Positions 1 through 8,924 of a stretch of DNA of 64,000 bases are shown piece by piece. Position 1 is the stretch's first letter; every line of letters begins with the position of its first letter. Below the pieces are notes generated by a model. The model was given only the letters and a program-made list of their open reading frames with translations, did not search any database and was not told the origin of the DNA. This stretch comes from Halopiger aswanensis (GTDB lineage: Archaea > Halobacteriota > Halobacteria > Halobacteriales > Natrialbaceae), in assembly GCF_003610195.1 (NCBI RefSeq), contig NZ_RAPO01000004.1:496001-560000 (forward strand). Direction: 5' to 3'. The translations under genes and the position numbers were made by a program.

Positions 1-1
1 C

Positions 2-1234
2 GCGGGCGGGTCGCTGGCGTTCGTGTACACGGCCGTCTACGAGGGCGAGCGCATCGCGCTGAAGGTTCGACGACCGGATCTCGTCCCGGTGATCGAGCGC
101 GATCTGCGGGTTATCCAAGGACTCGTACCCCTGATCGCCCTGTTCGCCGACGAGAGCCAGCAGTACTCGCTCGAGAACGTCGCAGACGATTTCGAGTCGA
201 TCATTCTCGACGAACTCGACTTCGAGCGCGAGTCGGCGATGATGACCGAACTGAGAGGGAACTTCGAGGACAACGAGCGAGTCGTCATCCCACAGGTGTA
301 CCCGGAACTCTGTTCCGATCGGGTCGTCGCGATGGAGTACGTAGAGGGCGAGAAAGTAACCGACGAGGAGGCGCTCGCGGCCGCCGGCGTCGACGGCACC
401 GAGATGGCGACGCTGATCGCGCGAACGTACCTGCAAATGGGGCTGGTCGACGGCGTCTTTCACGCCGATCCCCACCCGGGAAACCTATCGGTGACGCCTG
501 ACGGGCGCCTCGTGATCTACGATTACGGGATGAGCCAGCGGTTGACCGAGCAGGAACAGGCGGATCTCACTTCCTTGTACCGGGCGCTCGTCCGCCGCGA
601 CGTGGACGAACTAGTCCGCACCCTCGTCGCGCTCGAGGTCCTCGATCCGTCGGTCGATCGCAACGCCGTTCGCCGCGTCCTCGAGATGGTCATCGAGAAC
701 CTCGAAGGGCGGACCGACATCACGTGGCGGACGATCATCACGGACCTGTTCGGACGACTCCGGGAGTTCCCGTTCCGGATCCCGCCGAACGTGATGTTGC
801 TCGTCAGGGTCGGGACGGTCGGCGAAGGCGTCTGTCGGAACCTCGACCCGACGTTCGACTTCCTCGAGACGACGCGGTCGTTTCTCGTCGACCATGGGTT
901 CCTCGAGCGGGAGTTCCAGGTACTGCTCGAGGACTTGCAACGCGATCTTCGCGAATCCGCACCCGTCGTCGCGGGACTTCCCGCACGGGCGGACAGCGTA
1001 CTCGACCGACTCGAGCGCGGCGAGCTCGTCGTCCGAACGGACCCCGTCGATGCACGAACTCGAGACGCAGTGATCCGCGAACTCGGCTACGCGGTCCTGA
1101 CGAGCGCGTTCGTCGTCGCGTCGGCACTGCTGACCTTTCACGACCGTGCCTACGAGATCGTCGGCCTCGCCGCTGCGCTCGTCTTTTTTCTGTGTTACGT
1201 CCGGTCCCGTCGGGCACGAACGCGGTCCCGGTGA
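2..1234 (+). CDS. ABC1/UbiB-family atypical kinase, 5'-truncated by window edge
   Basis: Member of the ABC1/UbiB/AarF atypical kinase family, usually linked to quinone or isoprenoid-lipid metabolism at the membrane. The frame is open from base 2 upstream of the first ATG (base 23), so the true start lies outside the window and 410 residues are visible. The invariant lysine region reads IALKVRRPD. The catalytic loop HADPHPGN lies at visible residues 154-161, followed by IYDYG in place of the usual D-F-G metal site, which is common in this family. Two hydrophobic helices near the C-terminus end in a basic tail, typical of membrane-anchored ABC1 proteins. The HemAT gene converges on it, with 15 bp between the two stop codons. 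The substrate is unknown. Confidence 0.88.
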   Translation, partial: AGGSLAFVYTAVYEGERIALKVRRPDLVPVIERDLRVIQGLVPLIALFADESQQYSLENVADDFESIILDELDFERESAMMTELRGNFEDNERVVIPQVYPELCSDRVVAMEYVEGEKVTDEEALAAAGVDGTEMATLIARTYLQMGLVDGVFHADPHPGNLSVTPDGRLVIYDYGMSQRLTEQEQADLTSLYRALVRRDVDELVRTLVALEVLDPSVDRNAVRRVLEMVIENLEGRTDITWRTIITDLFGRLREFPFRIPPNVMLLVRVGTVGEGVCRNLDPTFDFLETTRSFLVDHGFLEREFQVLLEDLQRDLRESAPVVAGLPARADSVLDRLERGELVVRTDPVDARTRDAVIRELGYAVLTSAFVVASALLTFHDRAYEIVGLAAALVFFLCYVRSRRARTRSR

Positions 1235-1249
1235 GACTTCGGCTCGTCC

Positions 1250-2764
1250 TTACGTCTCCGAGAGGCGAGCGACGGTCGAACTGATCCGCTCGACCTTCTC
1301 GGCTTGCTCCTCGTTGGCGCTGGCGACGTCTTCGATCTCGTCGGCGACGTGGTCGGCTTGCTCGAGGAGTTCGTCGACGAGCGACGCGACCTCTTCGGTG
1401 CTTGCGGCCTGATCGTCCGTCGCGTCGGAGACCTGCCGAACCCCCTCCGACGCTTCCTCGACGGCGCGGGCGATGTCCTGCAGGGTTTCCATCGCGTCGT
1501 TGACCTGCGTGATTCCCCGATCGATCTCCCGGGTCGTCTCCTCGAGGCTCGCGACCGTCTCGGCGGTGTCAGATTTGATTTCGTCGACCAGCCCTTCGAT
1601 CTCGCGGGCGTGCTCCTGGGACTCCTCGGCCAGCGATTTGACCTCGTTGGCGACGACGGCGAACCCGTCGCCGGCCTCGCCGGCGTGTGCGGCTTCGATG
1701 CTCGCGTTCAGCGCCAGCAGGTTCGTTTGGTCGGCGATGTCGTTGATGACGTCGACGATCTCGTCGATCTCGTCGATGCGCTCCTCGAGTTGCGAGACGT
1801 CGGCGGCGACTTCGGCGGTCGAGGAATCGATCGACTGCATCAACTCGATCGCTTCCGTCGCCGCTTCCCGTCCCTCCTGGGCCTGACTTTCGGCCTCGGC
1901 GCTGGTCGCGGCGACCTCCTCGGCCGTCGAGGCGATCTCTTCGACCGTCGCCGACATAGCCGCGACTTCGCTGGTCACGGTCTCCACCGAGTCGGCTTGA
2001 TCGCGGGCCTGCGCGCTGATCTGTTCGGAACTCGCGGCGACGTCGCCGACCGAGGCCTCGAGGTCGGCCAACGGTTGCTGCACGTCCTGGCTGACCTGCT
2101 CCATCAGCGTTTCCTGCTCGTCGATAACCTCGTCGAGGCGCTGGCTGTAGGAGTGGATGTAGGTGTCCATCGCCACCTGCTGGTCGAGGTTCGTCACCTT
2201 CAGGAGCGAGAGCGTTCGCGCCGCCATCTCGTCCAATACCTCGGCCGGCGACTGCGTCTCGCCATCGCCGTCGGCCGCCGCCTCCGCGTCGCGGTCGGGA
2301 AGATCGGCCTTCAAATCCTCGACGATCGCCTCGAGAAGGTGCTCGTAGAAGACGGCGTAGGCCCCGAGATAGATCTTCGGTCCCAGGTCCAACATGTCGT
2401 GGATTTTCCCGATCCGGGCGCGCCGTCGGAAGTACGATTCGTCGTACTGTCCAGCAAAGAGTTGCGTGAGATACTGCTGCTGCGTCTGTTTGAGCTGCTC
2501 GACTGTTTTCGTCGACCGATCGAAAATCTCCAGCGTCTCGTCGTACGACTGGAGATTGTCGTAGAAATCGTCGACCGTCTCGTCAATGATCGGACCGACG
2601 ACATCGTCCAAGGCCTGCAGCCGCCGCTGGTCGGCATCGTCGAATCCGGTAAATTCCTTGCGCCACTCGATTTCGCGTTCGTCGATACCGATCTCGGCGG
2701 CAAGTTGCGCGCCATCGACACCTCGTCTGACTGCCGGCGTGATCCGTTCGTCCCCTGCGTTCAT
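1250..2764 (-). CDS. hemAT: HemAT-type globin-coupled methyl-accepting chemotaxis transducer
   Basis: Soluble aerotaxis transducer of 504 residues. Residues about 30-190 form a sensor globin; the proximal haem ligand is most likely His122 in RIGKIHDMLDLGPK, matching the position in characterised HemAT proteins. After a helical linker, the C-terminal half is a long coiled-coil MCP signalling domain with the conserved hairpin tip DQTNLLALNASIEAAHAGE, which contacts CheA/CheW. No transmembrane segment is visible, consistent with cytoplasmic oxygen sensing. The ATG was chosen because a TATA-like element lies about 30 nt upstream. No other che gene is in the window, so it must act on a chemotaxis system encoded elsewhere. 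Confidence 0.93.
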   Translation of the reverse strand: MNAGDERITPAVRRGVDGAQLAAEIGIDEREIEWRKEFTGFDDADQRRLQALDDVVGPIIDETVDDFYDNLQSYDETLEIFDRSTKTVEQLKQTQQQYLTQLFAGQYDESYFRRRARIGKIHDMLDLGPKIYLGAYAVFYEHLLEAIVEDLKADLPDRDAEAAADGDGETQSPAEVLDEMAARTLSLLKVTNLDQQVAMDTYIHSYSQRLDEVIDEQETLMEQVSQDVQQPLADLEASVGDVAASSEQISAQARDQADSVETVTSEVAAMSATVEEIASTAEEVAATSAEAESQAQEGREAATEAIELMQSIDSSTAEVAADVSQLEERIDEIDEIVDVINDIADQTNLLALNASIEAAHAGEAGDGFAVVANEVKSLAEESQEHAREIEGLVDEIKSDTAETVASLEETTREIDRGITQVNDAMETLQDIARAVEEASEGVRQVSDATDDQAASTEEVASLVDELLEQADHVADEIEDVASANEEQAEKVERISSTVARLSET

Positions 2765-2790
2765 TCACTCATAATTGCAAACACGATCAG

Positions 2791-2800
2791 GTATAATTAC
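2791..2800 (-). promoter_or_regulatory. TATA-like element of the HemAT gene
   Basis: On the minus strand the element reads GTAATTATAC, about 30 nt upstream of the HemAT ATG. This is the usual spacing of an archaeal TATA box to a transcription start just before the start codon. It sits in the 80-bp gap behind the metal ATPase gene, so HemAT probably has its own promoter. Confidence 0.5.
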
Positions 2801-2844
2801 CGGCCAAATAAGGGGACAGCGTCGCCTTGGCAAACGACCGTACG

Positions 2845-5274
2845 TCAGTCGAAGAACCGGTCGGGCCGCAGCCGGGAGAGTCGCATCGCGTTCCCGGTCA
2901 CGCCGAGGCTCATTCCCATGTCGCCGACGACGACGGCCATCGCCACGCTGACGAGACCCAGCGGGACGCCGAGCGCGAGCAGGAACTTCACGCCGAGGCT
3001 CGCCCAGATGTTCTGTCGGATAACGCCGTTTGCCTTCTGCGAAAGCGCGTACAGGTACGGGAGCTTCCCGATATCGTCGCCCATCAGCGCGATATCGGCG
3101 GTCTCGAGGGCCGCATCGGTCCCTGCAGCGCCCATCGCAACGCCGACTTCCGCGGTCGCAAGCGCCGGCGCGTCGTTGATACCGTCGCCGACCATCGCTA
3201 CGGTTCCGTACTCGCGCCGCAAGGACTCGATCGCGTCGACTTTTTCGTCGGGCAGGAGTTCGGCACGGTAGTCATCGACGCCGACCTCGTCGGCGATCGC
3301 TCGGGCGGTGCCTTCGTTGTCGCCGGTGAGCATCACGACGCGGTCGACGCCCAACTCGTGGAGGCGCTCGACGGCTCGCTTGGAGGCGGGCCGGACCTCG
3401 TCGGCGATCGCGATCGCACCCAGCAGCGTCGATTCCGTTCCGACGAGGACGACCGTCTTCCCCTCCCGCTCGAGGTCGGCGAGTGTCTCCTCACTGAAGA
3501 CGGTGTCAGCGGCCGCAGCCGAGTCTATAGCGACGCCGCCGTCAGTCTCGGTCGAGCGACGTGTTCGAGAGAGATCGAAGCCGAGATCCTCGAAGAGCGC
3601 CGGCTTGCCGGCGTAGTAGGTTTCGCCACCGTCGGACGAGTCCGACGAGCCTCCGGCTTCGCCGGAGACGTCGATCTCACCGCGAATGCCTTTCCCGGTG
3701 AGGCTCTCGAACGACGACGGCTCCGGCAAGTCCTCGAGTCCGGCCTCGTCGGCGCGGGAGAGGATCGCGTCGGCGATCGGGTGTTCGCTGCGCCGCTCTA
3801 GTCCGGCGCCGTACCGCAGCAGGTCGGCCTCGCTCGTCTCGCCGAGCGGGACGACATCGGTGACCGCAAGCTCGCCTTTCGTGAGCGTGCCGGTCTTGTC
3901 CAGCGCAACGGCGTCGACCTCACCCATCGCCTCGAGGTAGTTGCCGCCCTTGATGAGGACGCCGTTCTTCGCGGCGCTGGTGATCCCGGACACGACCGAG
4001 ACCGGCGTCGAGATGACGAACGCACAGGGACAGGCGATAACCAGCAACGTCAGTCCGCGGACGAACCACGTCCCCCAGTCGGCGGCGAACGTGAACTCGT
4101 AGCCGACGACGCTCGTCGAGATCGGATCGGTAATGAGAAGCGGCGGCACGGCGGCCGTCAGAATCGCCAGCGCGACCACCAGCGGCGTGTAGTAGCCCGC
4201 AAAGCGGTCGACGAACTGCTCGGTATCGGTCTGCTTGGCTTGGGCACCCTGCACCAACTCGATGATCCGCGAGAGCGTCGAGTCGCCCGCCGTCGACGTG
4301 ACCTCGACCTCCAGGTAGCCCTCCTCGTTGATCGCACCGGCGAAGACCTCGTCGCCGGGCGTCTTGTCGACGGGGACGCTCTCGCCGGTGATCGGCGACT
4401 CGTCGACGGCGCTCTCGCCGTCCTGTACGGTGCCGTCGAGCGGAATCTTCTCGCCCGGGCGGACGACGACCGTTTCGCCGACGGCCACGTCTTCCGCGGA
4501 AACGGTCACCTCCTCGCCGTCGCGGCGAACTGTCGCCTCGTCCGGCGACAGCTCCATCAGCTCGCGCAGGGAATCGCGGGCCCTGTCCATCGCGTAGTCC
4601 TCGAGCAGTTCGGCGATACTGAAAAGCACCGCGAGCGTCGCCGCCTCGACGAAGTAGCCGATTCCGGTGGCGGCGACGATCGCCGTCCCCATCAGCAGGT
4701 CGATGTCGAGGCTCCGGGCCTTCGCGGAGTAGTAGCCGCTGCGGACCACCGGCACGCCGCTGGCTGCGACGGCGCCGAGGAAGAGTACGTCAGCGATCGA
4801 GAGTGGCGTCCCGAGCACGCTCGCGACGGCGACGTTCTGCGCCTCGAGGACGAACTCGAAGAGCAGTCCGAGGACGACGAATGCGGCACCGAGCCACGTC
4901 TTCTTCGCGCGAGGACTCGTCCAGACCTCGGTCGGCGGTGCGACGTCGACGCCGTCGGACGACCCGCCCGCCGCTGCATCGGCGTCGGTGCCAGCGTCAC
5001 TGCCGGTACCGCCCGTTACCTCGTATCCCGCACCCTCGATCGCCGCGACCACGTCGCTCTCGGCGGTTCGCTCGGGATCGTACGTGACGGTCGCCGTCCC
5101 GGTCGTGGGATTGAGATCGGCGTCAACGACGCCGCCGACGCGTTGCAGGCTCTTGTCTACCTTCCCCGCGCAGGAGGGACAGTCCATCTCGGGGACCGCG
5201 AGGCGGGCGGTCAGCGTCTCCGTGCGCTGCCGCTCACCCCCGCTCGGCTGCCGCGCTGCAGTTTCGTCTGTCAT
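2845..5274 (-). CDS. zntA: P1B-type heavy-metal ATPase, Zn/Cd/Pb subclass
   Basis: Heavy-metal exporting P-type ATPase of 809 residues. An N-terminal HMA metal-binding domain carries CPSC at residues 32-35, followed by a Gly/Asp-rich linker and the membrane core. Class motifs are CPCAF in the transport helix, the phosphorylation site DKTGTLTKG, and the hinge MVGDGINDAPAL. The CPC helix continues VISTP, TM7 holds a lysine (GVKFLL) and TM8 reads GDMGMSL; this combination fits the P1B-2 group (Zn2+, Cd2+, Pb2+) better than the Cu+ group. The product should export excess divalent metal from the cytoplasm. A perfect 16-bp palindrome lies 37 bp upstream of the ATG and may be a metalloregulator site. 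No ArsR- or MerR-type gene is adjacent. Confidence 0.93.
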   Translation of the reverse strand: MTDETAARQPSGGERQRTETLTARLAVPEMDCPSCAGKVDKSLQRVGGVVDADLNPTTGTATVTYDPERTAESDVVAAIEGAGYEVTGGTGSDAGTDADAAAGGSSDGVDVAPPTEVWTSPRAKKTWLGAAFVVLGLLFEFVLEAQNVAVASVLGTPLSIADVLFLGAVAASGVPVVRSGYYSAKARSLDIDLLMGTAIVAATGIGYFVEAATLAVLFSIAELLEDYAMDRARDSLRELMELSPDEATVRRDGEEVTVSAEDVAVGETVVVRPGEKIPLDGTVQDGESAVDESPITGESVPVDKTPGDEVFAGAINEEGYLEVEVTSTAGDSTLSRIIELVQGAQAKQTDTEQFVDRFAGYYTPLVVALAILTAAVPPLLITDPISTSVVGYEFTFAADWGTWFVRGLTLLVIACPCAFVISTPVSVVSGITSAAKNGVLIKGGNYLEAMGEVDAVALDKTGTLTKGELAVTDVVPLGETSEADLLRYGAGLERRSEHPIADAILSRADEAGLEDLPEPSSFESLTGKGIRGEIDVSGEAGGSSDSSDGGETYYAGKPALFEDLGFDLSRTRRSTETDGGVAIDSAAAADTVFSEETLADLEREGKTVVLVGTESTLLGAIAIADEVRPASKRAVERLHELGVDRVVMLTGDNEGTARAIADEVGVDDYRAELLPDEKVDAIESLRREYGTVAMVGDGINDAPALATAEVGVAMGAAGTDAALETADIALMGDDIGKLPYLYALSQKANGVIRQNIWASLGVKFLLALGVPLGLVSVAMAVVVGDMGMSLGVTGNAMRLSRLRPDRFFD

Positions 5275-5310
5275 TACGTCGAGCTAAGGGCGTCATCTCG
5301 ATAAGCCTTC

Positions 5311-5326
5311 GTTGGAATATTCCAAC
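5311..5326. promoter_or_regulatory. Perfect 16-bp palindrome upstream of the Zn/Cd ATPase
   Basis: GTTGGAATATTCCAAC is perfectly self-complementary and ends 37 bp upstream of the ATPase ATG. A TATA-like CTTATCG lies between them at about 5299-5305 on the minus strand, so the palindrome would overlap the region where TFB contacts the promoter. Inference: binding site of a dimeric metal-responsive repressor or activator. Confidence 0.55.
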
Positions 5327-5418
5327 TCGAGACGAACGGCGTCACCGCTACGAGAGGAGTGAGAGGGGACACGCAGGACAACCGCTTCGCACCTCGCCTC
5401 TGCACTCGAGCGACGATT

Positions 5419-5613
5419 TCACATATCCACGTCCTCGAGAACAGTCGCATCGGTACTGAGAATTCGCAGATCGCCGTTCCCGCACGTGCAACCGGTAGCC
5501 CGTTCGCTCCCGATCGGTCGTATTTCACCGTCGGGACCGAGCCGTACTGCGTGAGCGGTCCCGCAATTCTCACACACTGCCGCTGCCCGTTGTCGCTCGC
5601 CCTCGTCGACCAT
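5419..5613 (-). CDS. Small zinc-ribbon protein, 64 aa
   Basis: Unrecognised acidic protein of 64 residues with two cysteine pairs: CENC near residue 14 and CTC near residue 42, a spacing suited to one structural Zn2+. Haloarchaea encode many such single-ribbon proteins, mostly uncharacterised; they are thought to bind nucleic acid or protein partners. It lies on the same strand upstream of the Zn/Cd ATPase, with a 144-bp gap holding the ATPase's own palindrome. Co-transcription is therefore uncertain and a link to zinc homeostasis is only suggestive. Codon bias and acidity match real haloarchaeal genes. Confidence 0.7.
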   Translation of the reverse strand: MVDEGERQRAAAVCENCGTAHAVRLGPDGEIRPIGSERATGCTCGNGDLRILSTDATVLEDVDM

Positions 5614-5729
5614 ACGATTGCGTTTTATGTGATTATCTGAGTTAAAACCCTCTTACAACAGTCGAGAGATAGTAACTCGCTGATTTGTTTCGGGCGTAGG
5701 GAGCGGCCGCGTTGATCGAGAGGTGGTCG

Positions 5730-6386
5730 TTAGTAGCCGAAGCGGTCGCGGACGAGAACGACCGTCGTCCGCCCCTCCTCGAGTTCCTGCCGGAAGATCA
5801 GCTGTTTGGCGATCGCGGACTCGACGCCGTAGGCCTCCTTGGCGCGCTCGTTCTCGAGCGGGTAGGCGACCGACTCCAGGCGGTCGAGCGCGTCGTCGAG
5901 CGTCGGGACGATCTTATTGGCGCCGCTGACGATGACGACGTTGCCGGCGGCGAAGGGGTAGGCACCGACGCGGCTACCGGAGCGGTCGGCGGCGACGAGC
6001 TCGCCCGTCTGGGCGATCGCGTTGATCCCGCCGAGGAAGTAGTCGGCCGTCTGGGACTCGCGGCGTGCGGCCTGCCGTTCCGCGTCGTCGTCGATGCTCC
6101 AGATTTCGTCCGGAAGGCTCTCCCACTCGTGGTCGCCCTCGCCGAGGTACTCGACGAAGCCGATCTCCTCGAGGGTCGTCGAGTGGCCGTTCATCACGGA
6201 CGCTCCGGCGGGGATGAGCGACTGTACCTCCGTGAGTGCCTCGTCAGCGGAGTCGACGACGATGACCTCGAACCCGTTCGCTTCCAGGTTCGCGACGGTC
6301 TCCTCGAGGTCGTCGTCGGTCGGCAGTTCGTCCAGCGATTCGTCGATAGCAGCCTCGTCCGCGTAATCAGATTTTTGCTGTGACAT
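5730..6386 (-). CDS. LUD-domain protein (LutC/LutB-like)
   Basis: LUD-domain protein of 218 residues from the chosen start. The domain spans most of the chain, with signature segments VMNGHSTTLEEIGF, DYFLGGINAIAQTGELV and VSGANKIVPTLDDAL. In bacteria LUD proteins (LutC) take part in L-lactate oxidation together with LutA and LutB, but stand-alone archaeal members have no proven role and no Lut partner is encoded nearby. In-frame ATGs at 6410 and 6470 are possible. The start at 6386 (MSQQKSDYADEAA) leaves an ordinary acidic N-terminus; a TATA-like ACTTATGG near 6443-6450 could serve either 6386 or 6410. Overall confidence in the family is high, in the start moderate. Confidence 0.85.
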   Translation of the reverse strand: MSQQKSDYADEAAIDESLDELPTDDDLEETVANLEANGFEVIVVDSADEALTEVQSLIPAGASVMNGHSTTLEEIGFVEYLGEGDHEWESLPDEIWSIDDDAERQAARRESQTADYFLGGINAIAQTGELVAADRSGSRVGAYPFAAGNVVIVSGANKIVPTLDDALDRLESVAYPLENERAKEAYGVESAIAKQLIFRQELEEGRTTVVLVRDRFGY

Positions 6387-6548
6387 ATTCGATGGCGGTT
6401 GTGTCGACATCGACTGATAGTCACAGCTTGGCCATAAGTGCTCGCGGACACCGGTGTCGGCTACTAACACCGGTGTTACCCGCCGTTTCGAGTCATACTA
6501 CCGCAACGGTGTCGCATACTGAGCGAAAGTAGCGACCCGACTGTGCTC

Positions 6549-7298
6549 TCAGAGCGACTGGGACGGTTCGCTCGAGACCGTCCCGTCGGCGACGTACTGC
6601 TTCGCCAGTTGCTCTTCGGCACGTCGAAGTCGGTAGGTGAGCGTCGATCGCGGGACGTCGAGGTGGTCGGCGAGGTCACCGACATCGACGTCCCGCGGGG
6701 ATTCGTAGTACCCGTGTTCGACGGCTGCCCGCAACGCCGCGTCCTGTTCGGGCAAGAGTTCACCGTCGCCCGCGGCCGGTTCGCTTCCCGACGGTTCCGC
6801 CTCGGCCGTCCGGAGCATCTCCATTCGCGCGCAGTCGCCGACGGCCGCCTCGAGCTCGTCGAAGAACGCGCCGACGTTACCCTCGCCGGAGTGAATGAGC
6901 CGCCACGTGTAGTGGCGTCCCTCGTGGCGCGTCTCGAAGAGAACGCCGGTGCCGAGGTGCTCGAGCGCGATGTGGGGGACCGAGGCGCAGTCGGGCGTCC
7001 GTTCCCAGTAGGAGTAGAGTACGAGCGTGTCGTCGGCGTGTTCTAAGACCTGGGTGGTCTGGACGGCGCCGCAGTCGCCGGTCGCGAGACAGTCGGCGTA
7101 GTAGTCGGCGGTGATGAACGCGTCCTCGATGGCCGCGAGCGCGTCCGGATCGCCCGTCGCGTGATCGACGCGCCAGAGCCCGTCCATCGTGGCGTGCAAG
7201 GACAGCGAACGGATCCGAGCGTCGGGGTGGTCGGCGAGCGTATCCGCCACCCTGTTGCAGCCGGGTTCGTACTCGAGAGCAAAGACGAGTTCGCGCAT
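6549..7298 (-). CDS. HTH-10 (bat-type) transcriptional regulator
   Basis: Haloarchaeal regulator of 249 residues. The C-terminal HTH-10 domain (about 185-240) shows the family core: LLPEQDAALRAAVEHGYYE, then DVGDLADHLDVPRSTLTYRLRRAEEQL. The N-terminal 170 residues form an unnamed sensory domain with several cysteines (for example ATGDCGAV and CASVPH), possibly a redox or ligand pocket. A TATA-like GTAATACGTAT lies just upstream, near 7305-7320, supporting this start. It is monocistronic between the LUD gene and a small hypothetical gene. Targets cannot be read from sequence; neighbours are the usual guess. Confidence 0.88.
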   Translation of the reverse strand: MRELVFALEYEPGCNRVADTLADHPDARIRSLSLHATMDGLWRVDHATGDPDALAAIEDAFITADYYADCLATGDCGAVQTTQVLEHADDTLVLYSYWERTPDCASVPHIALEHLGTGVLFETRHEGRHYTWRLIHSGEGNVGAFFDELEAAVGDCARMEMLRTAEAEPSGSEPAAGDGELLPEQDAALRAAVEHGYYESPRDVDVGDLADHLDVPRSTLTYRLRRAEEQLAKQYVADGTVSSEPSQSL

Positions 7299-7388
7299 AC
7301 TCGAGATACGTATTACCGACGTAAAACGGTAGGGAGCGACGCTACCGTGATGGTCCGCGCTCGGACGGTCGGGTTTGCGCCCGGACTC

Positions 7389-7682
7389 TCAGATTACGTC
7401 GTCGGGATCGTGGATCTCGGCCATGCGCTGGGCTTCGGCCGCGTACTGCGCTTGCTGGTCGGGGTCGTCGACGGTTCCGAGATTGGTCGGCGGAACGTCG
7501 ACGGCGGCGGTCGTGTCGCGAATATCGGTAAACGAGGTCAGCGCTCGTTCCTTGCGGAAGTATCGATCCCCGTCAAGCGTGGCGTAGGTGAGGATGATCA
7601 TGTTCTGCTCGTCGTCGGAGTAGGTCCGCTCGACGAGCCACACGCGAACGTCGTCGGTATCATCGCCCGTATCGGTTCCCAT
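7389..7682 (-). CDS. Hypothetical haloarchaeal protein, 97 aa
   Basis: Conserved-looking acidic protein without a recognised domain. The N-terminal half alternates beta-like segments (VRVWLVERTY, NMIILTYAT, DRYFRKERAL), and the C-terminal half is a short helix rich in Gln and Ala (DPDQQAQYAAEAQRMAEIHD). No cysteine pair, signal peptide or membrane segment is visible. It is acidic like its neighbours and lies alone between two oppositely oriented transcription units. It converges with nothing and is divergent from the hydrolase gene, with about 210 bp between their starts. No function is proposed. Confidence 0.7.
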   Translation of the reverse strand: MGTDTGDDTDDVRVWLVERTYSDDEQNMIILTYATLDGDRYFRKERALTSFTDIRDTTAAVDVPPTNLGTVDDPDQQAQYAAEAQRMAEIHDPDDVI

Positions 7683-7892
7683 AGTCGTCTAGTCTTCAGT
7701 ATCGGTAGTGAAAGTGACGACGACTGCTGTCACAGGGGGATACCTGCTGCAAGTGATTCACCACCGGCCGGCGACTCGAGTGAGTATCACGTACCGCCGC
7801 GGGTGGTGTGCGTTGACGCCCTCTCGAGCACGCCGCTGGCAGTGGAATTCTCAGATCGGAACGGCTTAGTTCAATTCGCCGAACAATCACGT

Positions 7893-8837
7893 ATGCAGGC
7901 TGAGAGGATCGATCCGCAGGCGAAGGCCGCCCTGGAGCGCCAAGAGCGAATTCCGATGCCGCACAACCGGTACGGATTGAAATTCCTCAGACTGCTCAGC
8001 CGCGTGACCTCGCGGATCCAGAACCGAAACGGACCGAGCGTCGGGCGAACGATCGACCGGACGATTCCCGGCCCCGACGGCGAACTCGAGACGCGACTCT
8101 ACCTCCCGGCTGCGAGCGGACCGTACCCGACGGTCGTCTTCTTCCACGGCGGCGGCTTCGTCCTGGGGAGCATCGACACGCACGACTGGCTCTGTCGGCA
8201 CCTCACTCGAGAGGGCGGCTGTGCCGTCCTTTCGGTCGACTACCGACTCGCCCCCGAACATCCCTTCCCGGCGGCAGTAGAAGACGCCTACGGTGCCCTC
8301 GAGTGGGTGGCGGCGAATCCGGACGCGGTCGGCGGAAACGGACGGATCGCGGTCGCAGGTGATTCGGCCGGGGGAACCCTCGCCGCCGTCGCGTCGCTCA
8401 TGGCTACCGAACGCGACGGGCCCGAGATCGACTATCAGACGCTGCTCTATCCAGCCATCGGTGTCGACCGAGAACAGGCGTCCGTGCAGGAACACGCCGG
8501 ACTCGTCCTCGACGAGGCCGACATGGAGTGGTTCAACGAGTGCTACTACCGCAACGAGATCCACCGACGCAACCCCTACGCGGACCCGTCGAACGCCGAC
8601 GACGTCTCCGGGGTGGCTCCGGCAACGGTCGTCACCGCCGGCTTCGACCCGCTCCGGGACGGTGGGAAGGCCTACGCTGAGCAACTCGTTCGCGACGGCG
8701 TCCCGACGCGCTACGAGAACTACGAGGACATGGTCCACGGCTTCATGACGATGCGCGACGTCGACCGCGCGCTCGAGGCGATTGCGTCGGTCGGCGACGA
8801 CCTTTCCGAAGCCCTCGAGGGCGACTACGGGAGTTGA
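7893..8837 (+). CDS. HSL-family alpha/beta hydrolase (carboxylesterase)
   Basis: Alpha/beta-hydrolase of 314 residues in the hormone-sensitive-lipase family (bacterial/archaeal type IV esterases). The oxyanion-hole motif HGGGF is at about residues 84-88, the nucleophile elbow GDSAGG at about 154-159, the catalytic aspartate is likely in AGFDPLRDGG, and the histidine in DMVHGFM. These enzymes hydrolyse short- to medium-chain acyl esters in the cytoplasm. The frame is open upstream to 7161, but that extension is non-acidic and overlaps opposite-strand genes. The ATG at 7893 gives the usual family length and is used here. It is monocistronic, and the natural substrate is unknown. Confidence 0.92.
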   Translation: MQAERIDPQAKAALERQERIPMPHNRYGLKFLRLLSRVTSRIQNRNGPSVGRTIDRTIPGPDGELETRLYLPAASGPYPTVVFFHGGGFVLGSIDTHDWLCRHLTREGGCAVLSVDYRLAPEHPFPAAVEDAYGALEWVAANPDAVGGNGRIAVAGDSAGGTLAAVASLMATERDGPEIDYQTLLYPAIGVDREQASVQEHAGLVLDEADMEWFNECYYRNEIHRRNPYADPSNADDVSGVAPATVVTAGFDPLRDGGKAYAEQLVRDGVPTRYENYEDMVHGFMTMRDVDRALEAIASVGDDLSEALEGDYGS

Positions 8838-8924
8838 ACGAGCGGCGACTCGACCGTTTAATACGGGTCGGCCAGCCCTCGATCGTGCGTGGATGGGCGA
8901 GCAATGTGTCCCCTACTGAAAGAA

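Noticed and set aside
1304-3271. 655-codon plus-strand frame across HemAT and the metal ATPase
   Set aside because: Antisense shadow of two well-supported genes; high-GC DNA leaves such frames open. Its product is rich in Arg and Leu and shows no domain.
7161-7892. 244-codon N-terminal extension of the hydrolase
   Set aside because: Overlaps two opposite-strand genes, is not acidic and exceeds the HSL-family length; the ATG at 7893 fits.
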